Positions 11,668 through 23,535 of a stretch of DNA of 64,000 nt are shown piece after piece. Location: contig OX387195.1 in NCBI GenBank assembly GCA_947561395.2, forward strand, positions 25,187,126-25,251,125. The letters are read 5' to 3'. Source of the DNA: Buxus sempervirens (taxonomy: Eukaryota > Streptophyta > Magnoliopsida > Buxales > Buxaceae). Below the pieces are notes generated by a model that was not told where the DNA came from, did no database searches, and was given only the letters and a program-made list of their open reading frames with translations. A program made the position numbers and the translations under genes. The stretch's first letter is position 1. Every line of letters starts with the position of its first letter.

Positions 11668-11788
11668 CGGCGACGGTGAGCATGTTTAGACCCCCAAGAA
11701 TGACGATCGGAGCGCGGAGGAGGAGCTTAAGAACTGGGACGCTGAGTTCGTCAAGGTCGATCCGGCCACCCTTTTCGATCTAATTTTG
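11668..11788 (+). pseudogene. SKP1: SKP1-like exon remnant
   Basis: The frame 11681-11788 reads HV*TPKNDDR followed by SAEEELKNWDAEFVKVDPAT and LFDLIL, which is the central part of plant SKP1/ASK proteins (SCF ubiquitin-ligase adaptor). It stops exactly at a GTGAGG donor, after LFDLIL, the usual intron position in plant SKP1 genes. A TAG (11687-11689) sits where the family has Glu. The N-terminal half is missing upstream, and I cannot find the second exon (AANYLNIK region) in the next 3 kb. It is therefore a truncated genomic copy rather than a spliced retrocopy. Similarity is certain; lack of function is inferred from the stop and missing parts. Confidence 0.75.
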
Positions 11789-14700
11789 GTGAGGATTTCT
11801 CCCTTTATTTTTCTCCGATTTGTCGACTGAAGGGTTTTCTTTCACATGTTTGTGCGTTTATTCTAGGGTTCGGGACTTTTGAAACCGGAATTATTCTTTT
11901 TTTCCCCTTTTATTTTGAGGATTGTTACGTAGGCACCGGGATTAGGGTTTCTGGTTTATTTCTGTTGGACAGTATTTTTATTCTTTTTAATGTTATGCAT
12001 ATGTTATATCGTCGATGTTATTCGTTTTATCTTTTGGCACGTTAATAAAACAGGGTGAAGCAAGATCCTGTAAATGCATAAAAGTGGTTCTGAGTACATC
12101 TATTATTTTTTCTTGGAAATTGTTGATGAAATTTGAAATAGGAAATAGATTTTTAATGAATCTCAGTAAGGATTTGTTTCAATGCTGCGAATATGTGATA
12201 TCGTTGATGTTATTCGTTTTATCTTATGTTATGTTAATAAAACATCTTGAAGCAAGATCCTGTAAGTGGAGAAAGGCCGTGTTGAATATATTTATTAAAA
12301 CTTGGTATGCACGAGCTTCTATTGGCAACGAGTTTCATGATTTGTCGTGTTGGATCTGTTTTCTCTGAAGTTAGTGGAAAAAATGTTCACTATAACCAGC
12401 TAGCCAGCTGTGGCTGTTTGTCTCGTTGTTTCGATCCTAGAAGAAATATATGCTACAAAGGGATATTTTCTTGAGCCTACTTATAGAAATAGGAAATGTG
12501 AAATTTTTCTTCCGTCAAAAGAGTGATTGCTGGAGTAAAGAAGAATGGAGGGCATAACTTACCCCTTTGAGAAGTAGATTTGCATGGAATATGTATACGA
12601 GCCTCAAACTTTTGTCAGAAATGTATGTAAAGATGAATGAACGTACAGCATGTAGAAATTACTTAGTTATCTATGTGTTTTATGGATGTTTCTTCATGCA
12701 CTGTGTAATGTGTATGACCTTTTATATAGATGTTTTATATGTTTCCACTGATTTCAAGATAAAGGGAGTCAAAATCAAACCGCAATTCAGAACTTTTTCC
12801 TGCTTCACATGGAAAGCAACATTCAATTGCATTGGTGGCTTGGTACTCAAGAACGGCATTTGAATTTCAATTGAATGTGTCTCAAATGCATCTTTACTAT
12901 CACTAACCATTTCTTTGCTCAATGCTTATTGCCAATTATTTCACCTGTAGCATACAGTCTACAATATTTTTTTGTAATACTCATTAATAAAATGTCCAAA
13001 GCTTTTACCGCATATTGAAAACACTTTTTGCTCTCTTTTCTCATTTTAGCATAGCCACCAATTTAGTTTCCTATTGTTAGTTCTTAAATTTAAGATAGAA
13101 CGGCATATGAATAATGCAGCTGAACCCACTTTAATCTCTCCTTACAGTGAATTTTACTTATTTTTCTACTCTTTCAGTGACTATAATAAATTCCTATTCT
13201 CTTCTAATTTGCTTTCAATGTTTACAGACATATGCAAACACCGCACATCATTATCATCATGTGTTTTACTGTGGTATGGTTATAAATGATGCTTTCATCA
13301 AGATTTTGAATTTTCTACTAATCTAATCTATACTTCCTCATATGTTAGCAGATCCACCATAAAAAAAAAAGTAACATTGAATAAAGGTTATTACCTATAA
13401 AACAGAATTTTGGAAATTGATCCGAAATAAGTGTTCTTGTTTACTTATAGTTTTTGGATTTGAGATATATTCCAGAAGCTTTTAAGAGTGAGGCAGGCGG
13501 GGAGGGATGCAAATGACATTTGAGCTTACATTTTTTTTCCATAGCTGTGGGTTGTGGTTGATGGCAAAAGGAAGTAACGGTACATTTACTTTTATGAAAC
13601 TATTCAATATCTGTCAACAATCGTCAGTTATTTCAAGTTCCAAGAGTCAAGACAACCTATTTTCAAAAAATAGGAAAAAAAACAAGCAAAGTTTCTAATC
13701 TGGTCCAAATCTGAAATATTTATAACTATGAAGATGCTTTTTTGTACTTTCTCATTCAGCTATAAACCTGTTTAATCTCCTCTTTTTCATAGGATGATGC
13801 TGACATTAAGGATTGTAGCAATCTGAAGAACTTCAAGCAAATGGTAATGATGAGAAGCATGACAACTTAACTCTCAAAATTCTGTATTTCGTGCTCAAAT
13901 ATGTAGCAAATTTTTGAAATCTAGAGCTAACAATTTATGTCCAAAATGGCTGAAAATTTGAGAAATAACTGATGTGGCATGTATGTTATGTCCAATGTGC
14001 ATGATGGATGTAGACATGCTCAAAAATTCCTGTTTCAAAACTTGCGTCTATTGAAATTGTGGCTGTGCTTTTCTCCTATAATATACTTCTATCATAGGAT
14101 CAGTATTACTTATAATGCAGTTTTACAGTTGTTATTATAAAGTAAGAGAGCAAAGTCTTTAGTCAAATTGAAACCGCCAGTGCTGTTGTTAAGGTGGTCG
14201 CTTTAAGAATGGGATCTTCTATTTGCTGTGTTCTCACTGTTTTGAACAGCAAACACTATGTTTGATCTGTAAATTTGTTTCATAGAAAAAGTCCTCTCTT
14301 TCTTTTCCAAACAGAAACAAATGCAATTTATGCATCTCAATTAAATCTTACGCTCATTTACATCAGAGTGCCTGTGCGATCTGCTAGTATATATTATTAT
14401 ATTATATACTAGTGTTGCATAATAGGGCAATCCCCAGTCGCAACAAACTTTCCATTAATTTCTTCCAATACATAGCAACATAGGCAACCACAGGCCCCTT
14501 TCAGATTACAACACGCACCAAAGGCCCATTTCAGATTACAACAAGAATAGAGAAAATTTCTTCATCCCAACAAAGAAATAAGAAAAATTTTCTTAATGGT
14601 ATTATTGCAAGCATTTGCGAAGGAAAACGTAAGCAATTAAGAAATCATATTAACGTCATTCATCACTCCGAGACATGGTTAACTAAAACAATAAACATAA

Positions 14701-15027
14701 ATAATGACTGACATTTTTCCATCACTAATATTATAAGTTTTGCATAACAAGGCAATGCACACGCACAACAAACTTTGCATCAATTTCTTCCAATATATAT
14801 TGGCCAACGAAGTATAATGTTTCCTACTATTAAGTCACCCTTTATTGGAAAACCCCATGAATACTCACAAAATCTTAAATAAATTTTAAGGCTATGTTTA
14901 TTTACCAACTGAAAAAACGAAAAAAAAAAAAAACTGAAGCATCCTATAACAATCTTGTAATTGGCCTCATGGCACAATATATCAAGCTATATATCAATCT
15001 CGTCGTTCTGATCTGGACCTCAGGTCC
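11789..15027. other. Gene-poor AT-rich stretch after the SKP1 remnant
   Basis: Mostly intron-like sequence. Contents are a roughly 192-base duplication (listed separately), a possible isolated exon-like block at 13793-13843 (acceptor TTTTTCATAG, donor GTAATG, reading DDADIKDCSNLKNFKQM) that I cannot assign, and two partial direct repeats (about 14418-14480 and 14746-14806, sharing CAACAAACTTT and ATTTCTTCCAATA). No supported gene. Confidence 0.35.
12003..12370. repeat. Tandem duplication, about 192-base period
   Basis: GATGTTATTCGTTTTATCTT recurs at about 12014 and 12206, each followed by a GTTAATAAAAC and GAAGCAAGATCCTGTAA segment. Both copies lie in what would be the intron of the SKP1 remnant. 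Confidence 0.65.
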
Positions 15028-18000
15028 TCATCTGGAAGTAGGTTGTGGAAACTTGCTAAAAGTAGACTTAATAAGACCAAAGAAGAAAGCGAACCGTGAA
15101 GAAAACAAAACCGGCAAACATGCAGCTGCATAAAGTGGGTAAGCTGCGTATTTCAGGTTATCTTTGACTACGAAGAAATGACCAGAACAGAAAGTGATCA
15201 TCATGGCAACAATAGAGATGAAGAGACAGCCCAGACCAATCATAAACTTATTCGGCAAGTCGCTGGCAAAGTCCTTCGCTCTGTACCGGGATGTAAGAGT
15301 GGCCAGAAACATGATCAGAGAGGTCACCGAGAAGCACAAAGCCAGTAGTGAAGTGATGGCAAAGAGGCTAAAAGCAGGCTGGCCTTCGAGCGTTGGCGTC
15401 CCATATTCTTCCTTAACCCCTCCTGGCACGGTGGACGACGAGGTAAAAGCCACAGTTGCAATGAGCGCAGCCATCAACGAGCACGACTGTGAAGTATTGT
15501 TTAGCCATTGGACTCCCTCCTTGACCAAATCCTTGTGTGTTTCATTGAATACCTCCTTAGGGGTCAGGCCTTTTGTGTTGTAACGAACAAAGTAGTGTCG
15601 GGGCATAGAATATTTAACAAACTGCATCATATCATCAAGCATAGATTGTTAGTTAAATCTTCAAAAACCAATTATTCAACCTCAACACCATATTTCTGTA
15701 ACCGCGTACAACTATTGGAGATTGTATGTCGGGCTACAAGTAAATCTAGATAGTTCTTAACGGATTCTAATTTAGGCTCAGAAATTGGCCCAGCTGATTT
15801 TCTATAAATTTTGGGCTTTTGAATTCTAACAAATTGAGGAGGCTATTTGAAAACTTAAAATTCGTACAATCAACGGCTGATTTTCTATAACCACATACAG
15901 CTATTTGAAAACTTAAAATTCTGTAACCAAATGATTTTCTATAAATGTTGGGCTTTTGAATTCTGACAAATTGAGGAGGCTATCAAGAGATAAAGGGCTA
16001 ACCTTGTACCATTTGACTTCCCATTGCATTTGTAAGGCTGCGCCTGGAGTTCGCCATGGCTTATGCTTTCCTAGTGTCGCCGCTAGATGCAAGGCACTGT
16101 TGCCTTGATTATCCAATTTACGAAATACGCTTTCCTTTAGGAAACGATCCTGTAAAAGCATGTATACGTGGGGTTGTCGGTTCTCCACTGCCAAAAGCAC
16201 CACATTCTTCTCATCTAAATCTGAATCGCGGATCGCCAATGGAAACATGTTGAGGATTTTCTCCACCATTTCTATCACCCCGTACTTTGCTGCAAGTAAT
16301 AAAGGCGTCTCCCTCTTCCCTGTCTCATTCTCTGTCTCAATATACTAAAGGTCACTCTAGGCAAAGCAGCTTTTTAAGCAGTACGTATATGCACGGGCTT
16401 CCAAATGAGGGGATAGGAGGAAATATATAATAATAAAAATGATGGAGAAGACAACATTCACAATTTTACCTTCTTTCTCCCATACAGAAGTTTTTTCAAG
16501 CATTTGATCCATGACCCGAATCGCCCATTCGTGTTTTTCTTTCTTATCTTGAATCTTTTGCGCCCTTATAGATCCTGCACACACAAACACATAAACAATT
16601 CTGATCGATCCTCATATACCCAAAACAGTGGAATAAGACGCTAAACCACATGACCAAGTAATCCGAATTCTAGATTTTGTTGTTACAAACCTAATCCGAG
16701 TACAATATTTAACAAGCCCTTCATTACAAGCTTGAAGAAGAAGAGCAAGGTTTCATAATTGGGCGGAACCAGTCCGGATCTTTGCGGCTTGAGATTTGGA
16801 TCTTTTGCAGCTGTAGACAAGATTGGAGCCAGAGATTAGTAAAGATGCAAAGAATTATTTGAGTTTTAACACTTAATTGTGTAATTAAGAGTAATCTCTT
16901 AGTGGCTGGACCGTGCATTTTACGGTTGAGGGGACCACTCTAGTTCAAAATGGTTCAAATCACCTACGAACAACCAAGGGGAAACATAAAAATTTCCAGA
17001 TCACATGTTTTTTCACAGCTTCACACCTAGATTTTACTAGGTCATCCTCATAATCAAATTGGAACACTGGGAAACAAAATGTTGAGATGATCGGTTCGCA
17101 GTTCAACCAGGGTCATGTCTTGTATTAAAAATACTGATACTTGCATGTAGGTGCAATGGCTGTAAAGAAAGATGAAATGAACTGTGGGGATTGGGATCCT
17201 CACTCTATACTTACGTTTACATGATCTGATCTGTGTTGCATTGGATGACTCTCCTTCATGAAGTTGAGCACTAGTTGGATAGGGTCCTCCAGGACCACAA
17301 AATGAGCTTTTAGCAATGAGCAAGAAGAGGATCGACAAAGACATAATTGGCAATTTTAAAATGGATTAATTTCAATTTTAAAATGTATGTCAAGAAATCT
17401 TCACCTTGAGAGCCATCGCGACTCACTTTGTTAGGATTCTCTACATCTGGTGGATTGCCATTATTTTTTCCACCTCGAACTGGGAAACAAAAAGTAGCCC
17501 GTTAGAACCCTTTCACAGATTTCAATTGAACAAAGTTACTCTGTTATAGCTGTGAATTAATGGTTCTGCCCTAGAATACAATTACACCCAGAAAATCTAA
17601 CGGGATTATTTAGATACCGTAACATTTCAATGGAAGAAATCCCAGAAAATTACCTAGCACCTTGATAGTATTCATCGGCAACAGAAATAAGTTTACTATC
17701 AACTTAAAAACTGTCAACTTAATAATCATCATCAGCAACCAAAAGAAGTTCTCACAGGTTCTGTAGTTATCTGGATATTTAGAGCTGCGTTTGTCTTCTG
17801 AATCGTCCTCGTAATCCTCTTTGCTAAGTGTTTCCTCCGCAAGCGGGTCAACGAACACGCCTAGAATGTGACAATCGGAGATATATAATATGTGATAAAT
17901 AAAAAAACACGACAATAGCATGTTACTCTCCATGTTAAATGGAGCTGAAAAGTATTCGAACCCGATTCCAGTCTCGATTTACTTTTCATAAATGAAGTGA

Positions 18001-20013
18001 GTAGCAAGAGAACGGTACATGGCTAGCTTTTCATTTAGCTAGCCACCTGTTCTGGGATTCTTACTGCGGTAGATGATTTGGTCGTAAATTCCAAGGCGAC
18101 TACCGCTTTTGAAAGCAGATGGCTTAGTGGCAAGAACATGGAGAGCGGTTTGTCCTTTATTATTCTTCCAGTCAACAAGACCTTCGTACAGGTTAATTAT
18201 ATGATAAGCCAAGCCTGTAAATTAACCACGGAATGAATGATGAGCTCAAGAACATGTCCGTCCACGTAAATAAGATGGAATTATGCTCACCGAAGTAATC
18301 TCCAAAGATGGCACAGTGAAGAATGGTATCCCCATCGCTCAACCTTGTACAGTAGGAGCAGCCTGCAATACAATACTTTGGGGACTGTTCATGGAGGCAA
18401 AGAAAAGCTTTTGTTTTGCCATTTAGGACAGCCAAGAACAGAGGCGTCTCGTCGTCATGGTTGCGGGCACCGATAAGCTGGGGATATTTCTCGGGGATGC
18501 ACTTGCACATGGCAACCGTTCCCAGTGCTGCTGCTAGATGAAGAGGAGTGTTTCCTCTCTCATCCTTTGTACTCAGAGCTTTGTACTCGTTATTGGGCGG
18601 AAGTAGTCCCACCAGCTGCCGAACGAGATCAACTTTGGCGTCTGAAACCGCGATGTGTAAAGCTGTCTCGCCGTCATGGTTGCAGGTTCCGATAAGTTCG
18701 GGATCTCTCTGGGCGATGTAGCTGCACATGTCATCCATTCCTAGTGCTACTGCTAGATGAAGAAGAGTGTTTCCTCTCTTATTACCTGCACTCAGAACTT
18801 CGTGCACGTTATCGGGCGGAATTAGCCCCACCAGCTGCTGAACAAGATCAACTTTGGCGTCTGAAAGCGCGATGTGTAAAACTGTCTCGCCATCACGGTT
18901 GCGGGTTCCGATAAGTTTGGGATCTCTCTTGACGATGTAGCTGCACATGGCATCCATTCCCAGTGCTACTGCTAGATGAAGAAGAGTGTTTCCTCTCCTA
19001 TTACCTGCACTCAGAACTTCGTACACGTTATCGGGCGGAATTAGCACCACCAGCTGCCGAACGAGATCAACTTTGGCGTCTGAAAGCGCGATGTGTAAAG
19101 CTGTCTCGTGGTCATGGTTGCGGGTTCCGATAAGTTTGGGATCTCTCTCGACGATGCAGCTGCACATGTCATCCATTCCCAGTTCTACTGCTAGATGAAG
19201 AAGAGTGTTTCCTCTCTTATTACCTGCACTCAGAACTTCGTACGTGTTTTTGGGCGGAATTAGCCCCACCAGCTGCCAAACGAGATCAACTTTGGCGTCT
19301 GAAAGCGCGATGTGTAAAGCTGTCTCGCCGTCATGGTTGCGGGTTCCGATAAGTTTGGGATCTCTCTCGACGATGCAGCTGCACATGTCATCCATTCCCA
19401 GTTCTACTGCTAGATGAAGAAGAGTGTTTCCTCTCTTATTACCTGCACTCAGAACTCCGTACGTGTTTTCGGGCGGAATTAGCCCCACCAGCTGCCGAAC
19501 GAGATCAACTTTGGCGTCTGAAAGCGCGATGTGTAAAGCTGTCTCGCCGTCATGGTTGCGGGTAATGATAAGATTGGGATATCTCTTGGCGATGCAGTAG
19601 CACATGGCAACCGTTCCCAGTGCTGCTGCTAGATGAAGAGGAGTGTTTCCTCTCTCATTCTTTGCATGCAGAACTTCGTACACGTTATGGCGTGGAATTA
19701 GCCCCACCAGCTGCTGAACGACATCAACTTTGCCCTCCGAGACAGCGATGTGAAGAGGAGTGTTTCCTCTCTCATTCTCTGCACGCAGAACTCTGTTCAC
19801 GTTCTCGTCGGGGATTAGCTCCACCAGCTGCTGAACGACATCAACATTGCCCTCTGAAACCGCGATGTGTAAAGCTGTGTCTCCTGACATGGTGATCTTG
19901 GTGTCTTGAGCCTCGGGGTTCTGCTCAAAGATCTCCACCACCTTTTGCCAATTGCCATTGATGACTTGCCTCCGCAGGGATTCAGAGTCCATTTCTTCTA
20001 TTGGCTCACCCAT
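15028..20013 (-). CDS. Ankyrin-repeat PGG-domain membrane protein (ACD6-like)
   Basis: Nine exons, complement of 18291..20013, 18047..18214, 17654..17860, 17405..17479, 17215..17286, 16691..16810, 16470..16574, 16003..16331 and 15028..15621; GT-AG throughout and phase-consistent, 1130 residues. Residues 1 to about 570 are ankyrin repeats ([40 protein letters not shown]). A variable acidic linker follows, then a helical segment ([20 protein letters not shown]), two further ankyrin units ([26 protein letters not shown]) and a C-terminal PGG domain with about four membrane helices (PGG at about 998-1000). This architecture is the ACCELERATED CELL DEATH 6 / ITN1 class of plasma-membrane or ER proteins linked to salicylic-acid immunity and cell death. 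The small linker exons 4 and 5 are the least certain. The ankyrin region is unusually uniform (see the 219-bp array). Confidence 0.87.
15795..16000. repeat. Direct duplication inside intron 8 of the ACD6-like gene
   Basis: TGATTTTCTATAAATT...GGGCTTTTGAATTC and AAATTGAGGAGGCTAT occur at about 15795-15847 and again at about 15932-15983, with a third partial copy (CTGATTTTCTATAAC) between. The period is about 137 bases. The second copy ends next to the exon 8 donor. Confidence 0.65.
18500..19720 (-). repeat. 219-bp tandem ankyrin-coding array
   Basis: The string CTGCTAGATGAAGAAGAGTG recurs at about 18750, 18969, 19188 and 19407, exactly 219 bases apart, with more diverged units at both ends. 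Each unit is 73 codons and contains two ankyrin repeats. Neighbouring units differ by only a few bases while the frame is kept, which indicates recent unequal exchange or gene conversion within exon 1 of the ACD6-like gene. Confidence 0.88.
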
Positions 20014-23000
20014 CGAATGTGGTTGATTTTGGGTTGAAGTACTGGATGTGAATGGCTGTAACTGTTATTTATTGTAGGCTGTTTCCCACTTCTCAACCAA
20101 GCCTCAACTGTGCAGAAAATAACCTCGTCGTACACCACGTGACTTGCGAACCTAGTTTGAGTGTATTCTTGTGGGTATGACAAGCAAGTCTTGTAGTTTC
20201 TTGTTCTATTTAAACAGTAATGTAAAGGGATAGCAACGTATGGAATGCCTAATATTTTATTTGGGTTTGTTATTAAAAGAGAGTTTCCTCTTTAAACAAA
20301 CTACTTCCTTCTCCATCGTTATCTCCATTCGTCGTAATTACGTCCAAACCCTGTTCACCCTTTCTCTTCTGTCAAAATAAATAAATAAGGGAAGACTGCT
20401 ACAGTTGGGTTTGTACCATTTATTTTTTTCTAAATTTAAATAAAAGGTTCTTGCATTTTATCAAGGACTAGCTGCAATTTTTCACAAAAGAGAAAATTGA
20501 TTTTAAGGAAGTGTAAGTGAGGCGTGGAGCATCACACATCCACTGTTTGTCTTTTTAAAGAAAATTCCAAACCGAGAAGGAGTAATTAGTAATTCCCACG
20601 TATTTGTGGGATCCATGTATTCAATGGGCCTTCATTGTAAGACAACCAACCAACGCAACGTATTCAATGGGCCTTCATTGTAAGACAACCAACGCGGCGT
20701 ATTCAATGAGCTGGGCCTTCATTGTAAGACAACCAACTCGGCGTATTCAATGGGACTTCGCATATTCAATGGGACTTAAAGACTCTTTTCTATGGAAAAG
20801 TTGAAATTATTTCGTGCAATAATGAGGGCAAAACGCGTACAACTGAGCTTCTTACTGTTTTGTTTGCCCGCTTCGAAGCTTCATTTTCACTTCAAAGTAG
20901 GCACAAGCAAAAGTAATACGCGACTATGAACAGCCGGGGATATGTTCCAATTTCCAAAAGCAAGGATATGTCTGGACTCCATAAAATTCCTCTTATAATT
21001 GAGCTATAATACGTATAACATGGATAATTACGTCAACTCATTACCAGACACTAGCGCCGTGTGTGTAGATAAAAATTCTGGGACATGTAAGGCATAAGGA
21101 ATTGTTGAGGGTCACTTTTAGAAATTGAAAAAAATGAGAAAGACAAAGTTACCCATATAAATATATAAGGCAAAATGTCATTAGAAGGTTATTTTAGGAA
21201 AAAAATTTCAATTAGTTTGGCATGCTTCCCAAGGGGCACCTTGGGTTATATATAGCATAGAGCACAAATCGTATAGATATGCTCTTGCACATGGTAACTA
21301 TGAAATTAAAATACACCAATAATCTGTCTATTTTTTTCATAGCTCGTCAAAAGAATATAGTTTCCCTTGACAATAAAATACTCTGAAATTTTCGTGCTAC
21401 GATAACTAATATTAACAATCAATAATAATTTACACTAGGAAAAATATAAAGAAAAAATTTTGAGTATTTATAGAACATACTATTCTATTTGAAATTATAT
21501 GTACATCAAGTTAAGTTCTAATAAATTTCTTCATTTCATTCATTAAAAATCATTGGATTAGTTTTGACAATTAAACTTTAACTAATTCATGCGAAACTTA
21601 ATTTTATTAGTTAGGCTTTCGTTCCTAACTTTATTCAGTAATGTAAAATTTATTTAGTAATTCTAGTATAAAATTTCTAGAATAAGGCGTTTACAAACCA
21701 AAAAAGAAAAAAGAAAAAAGGAAAAAAAATCAAATCTTTAGTTCTAAAAATTCAAATATGTTGCGTATCGATATTAAGATCATGTTCAAGCATTGAGTGC
21801 ATTCTACTTGGGGGAATATTCATGAAAAAGACTGAATTAATTAGATAATTTATGATCATATGATTATCATATCCACCTTTTTTTTTTCTTTTTTTTTTTT
21901 TGGACTTTGATCTCACATTTCCAAGAGCTTTATACCATCTAAAAGTACATAGTACGTGAAATCTCTAAACTCAAAGAGCAAGATGATAATGAGCATATTT
22001 AATCCCTTCATTAAGCCTCATCAAATGGAAGTAGGTTCCTATCATATTCAGGAGTAACATACCACAATCCAGTGCCTACTCAAACTTATATTTCAATAAA
22101 TTCCAACTCTCATCTGTTTAATGCAAAAGTCTACATACAATTTGCCTAGTGCTTTACAAGTGAACCAATTATTAAGAAATGGATATAATCAGAATTATTA
22201 TCCATCTTTGTCATCACAGTTTATCAGTAAATTGTGAACAATCAACATTTTCACATAGACATGTATTATTAAAAAATGGATATAATCTGAGTGTGAAGTC
22301 AACATTTTTCCAGACCTTCAAGCTTCAAAACCTTCTAATTAAATATCTCAATCAACTTCATGCAGCATACTGTAACGCATTCTTTTAGAAATGTATGTAA
22401 CGCATTCTTGTAGATATGTACATACTTAGCAGACATGGGTATACACAAACACACTGTTAATATTTGTTTATATGCAGTAGTTGTGAAAATATAATTAACC
22501 TTAATTAATTGTCTCCATTCTTTCCTTACCCACAAGTTCTTTATCCCCATTTGGCTCTTCACTTTTCTCTTGAAACTTCATATCTTCTTGTACGATATTT
22601 CAACACTTCCAGAGCAACACTCCTGGCAAGGCCTAGCAGAAAACCTAGCTTCTAGGATTAATCCCGATGTGACGGATGTAATAAATCTATCTTATGTATA
22701 TAGCCAATTATACGATAGCAAAAATAGTGAGCTATACACTAAAGCACTCGAGATTATCACAGTATGGGAACCTCTGTAATTCTCGTCTCTACGATCAGTG
22801 CCTCTTTGTGGTAATTCTATTTTTCCGGTACCCAATTGGATTTTAATATCATCATAATAAGTATAATTTGGATCACTTTAGCGTTGATATTCTACACAAG
22901 ACTCCATAAGTTTAAGTGGCATAATTTTTTTTCCAGAAATTTTTTTATCAATTCCTTTCCATTGGGTGTGACAGTAGCACTTGGACCACCATCTCCACCA

Positions 23001-23327
23001 ATTCTTCAACCTATTCAGTTTCCATCCGCTCCTCACATTCCTCTAAAGTCTAAAACATAAAAAATGAAAATGAAACAAAAATCAGTAATTTCAACCATGA
23101 TTCCTAAATTTTATAAGAAATATAATGAAATGGACCAGGAGAAAAAGAAAAGCAGACAGATCATCATTTCCAACAGAGACTACAAAATTTGTATGCATAA
23201 CTTAAGAAACTAAAGGGAAACATAAGATATCTATAGAAGTGCCAATTAGAATGGTCTGCTTACAACATAGAAATGCAGGAATATGACACCATCCAGTTCT
23301 GTATTTGTTTTTGTTTTTTTTTTTTTT
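20014..23327. other. Intergenic region, no supported gene
   Basis: The promoter side of the ACD6-like gene is followed by AT-rich DNA. Two plus-strand frames, 22570-22779 (69 aa) and 22836-23060 (74 aa, starting with a hydrophobic stretch), are AT-rich and unlike plant nuclear exons. I could not assign them. The rest contains only A/T tracts and a minisatellite at 20617-20775. Confidence 0.35.
20617..20775. repeat. Short minisatellite
   Basis: Units beginning TATTCAATGGGCCTTCATTG and ending AGACAACCAAC repeat about three times at roughly 40-base spacing, followed by two shortened units (TATTCAATGGGACTT). Confidence 0.85.
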
Positions 23328-23535
23328 GGGAAATTTACAGCAACACCCCCTGAGGTTTGGAGAAAGGGCACGGACACCCCCTATGGTTTAAAAATAATCA
23401 CTTATAGCTCCTAAGCTTTTCAAAACAGTCACTTGATACCCTTGCCGTCAGTTAGAAAGCAACAGTGTTAACTTTATAAATTTTAAAGACCAAACTACCC
23501 CTTCTCTCTTAAACAGTCACCCGCCCCTTTCTCTC

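Noticed and set aside
13793..13843. Possible isolated exon (DDADIKDCSNLKNFKQM) with good splice sites
   Set aside because: Too short, no partner exon in phase and no family recognised; kept only as a note.
18986..19417. Two identical-looking 70-residue plus-strand frames ([13 protein letters not shown]...)
   Set aside because: Antisense shadows of the 219-bp ankyrin-coding repeats.
22570..23060. Two AT-rich frames considered as organelle-derived DNA
   Set aside because: No match to any plastid or mitochondrial gene I could recall; left as unassigned spacer.
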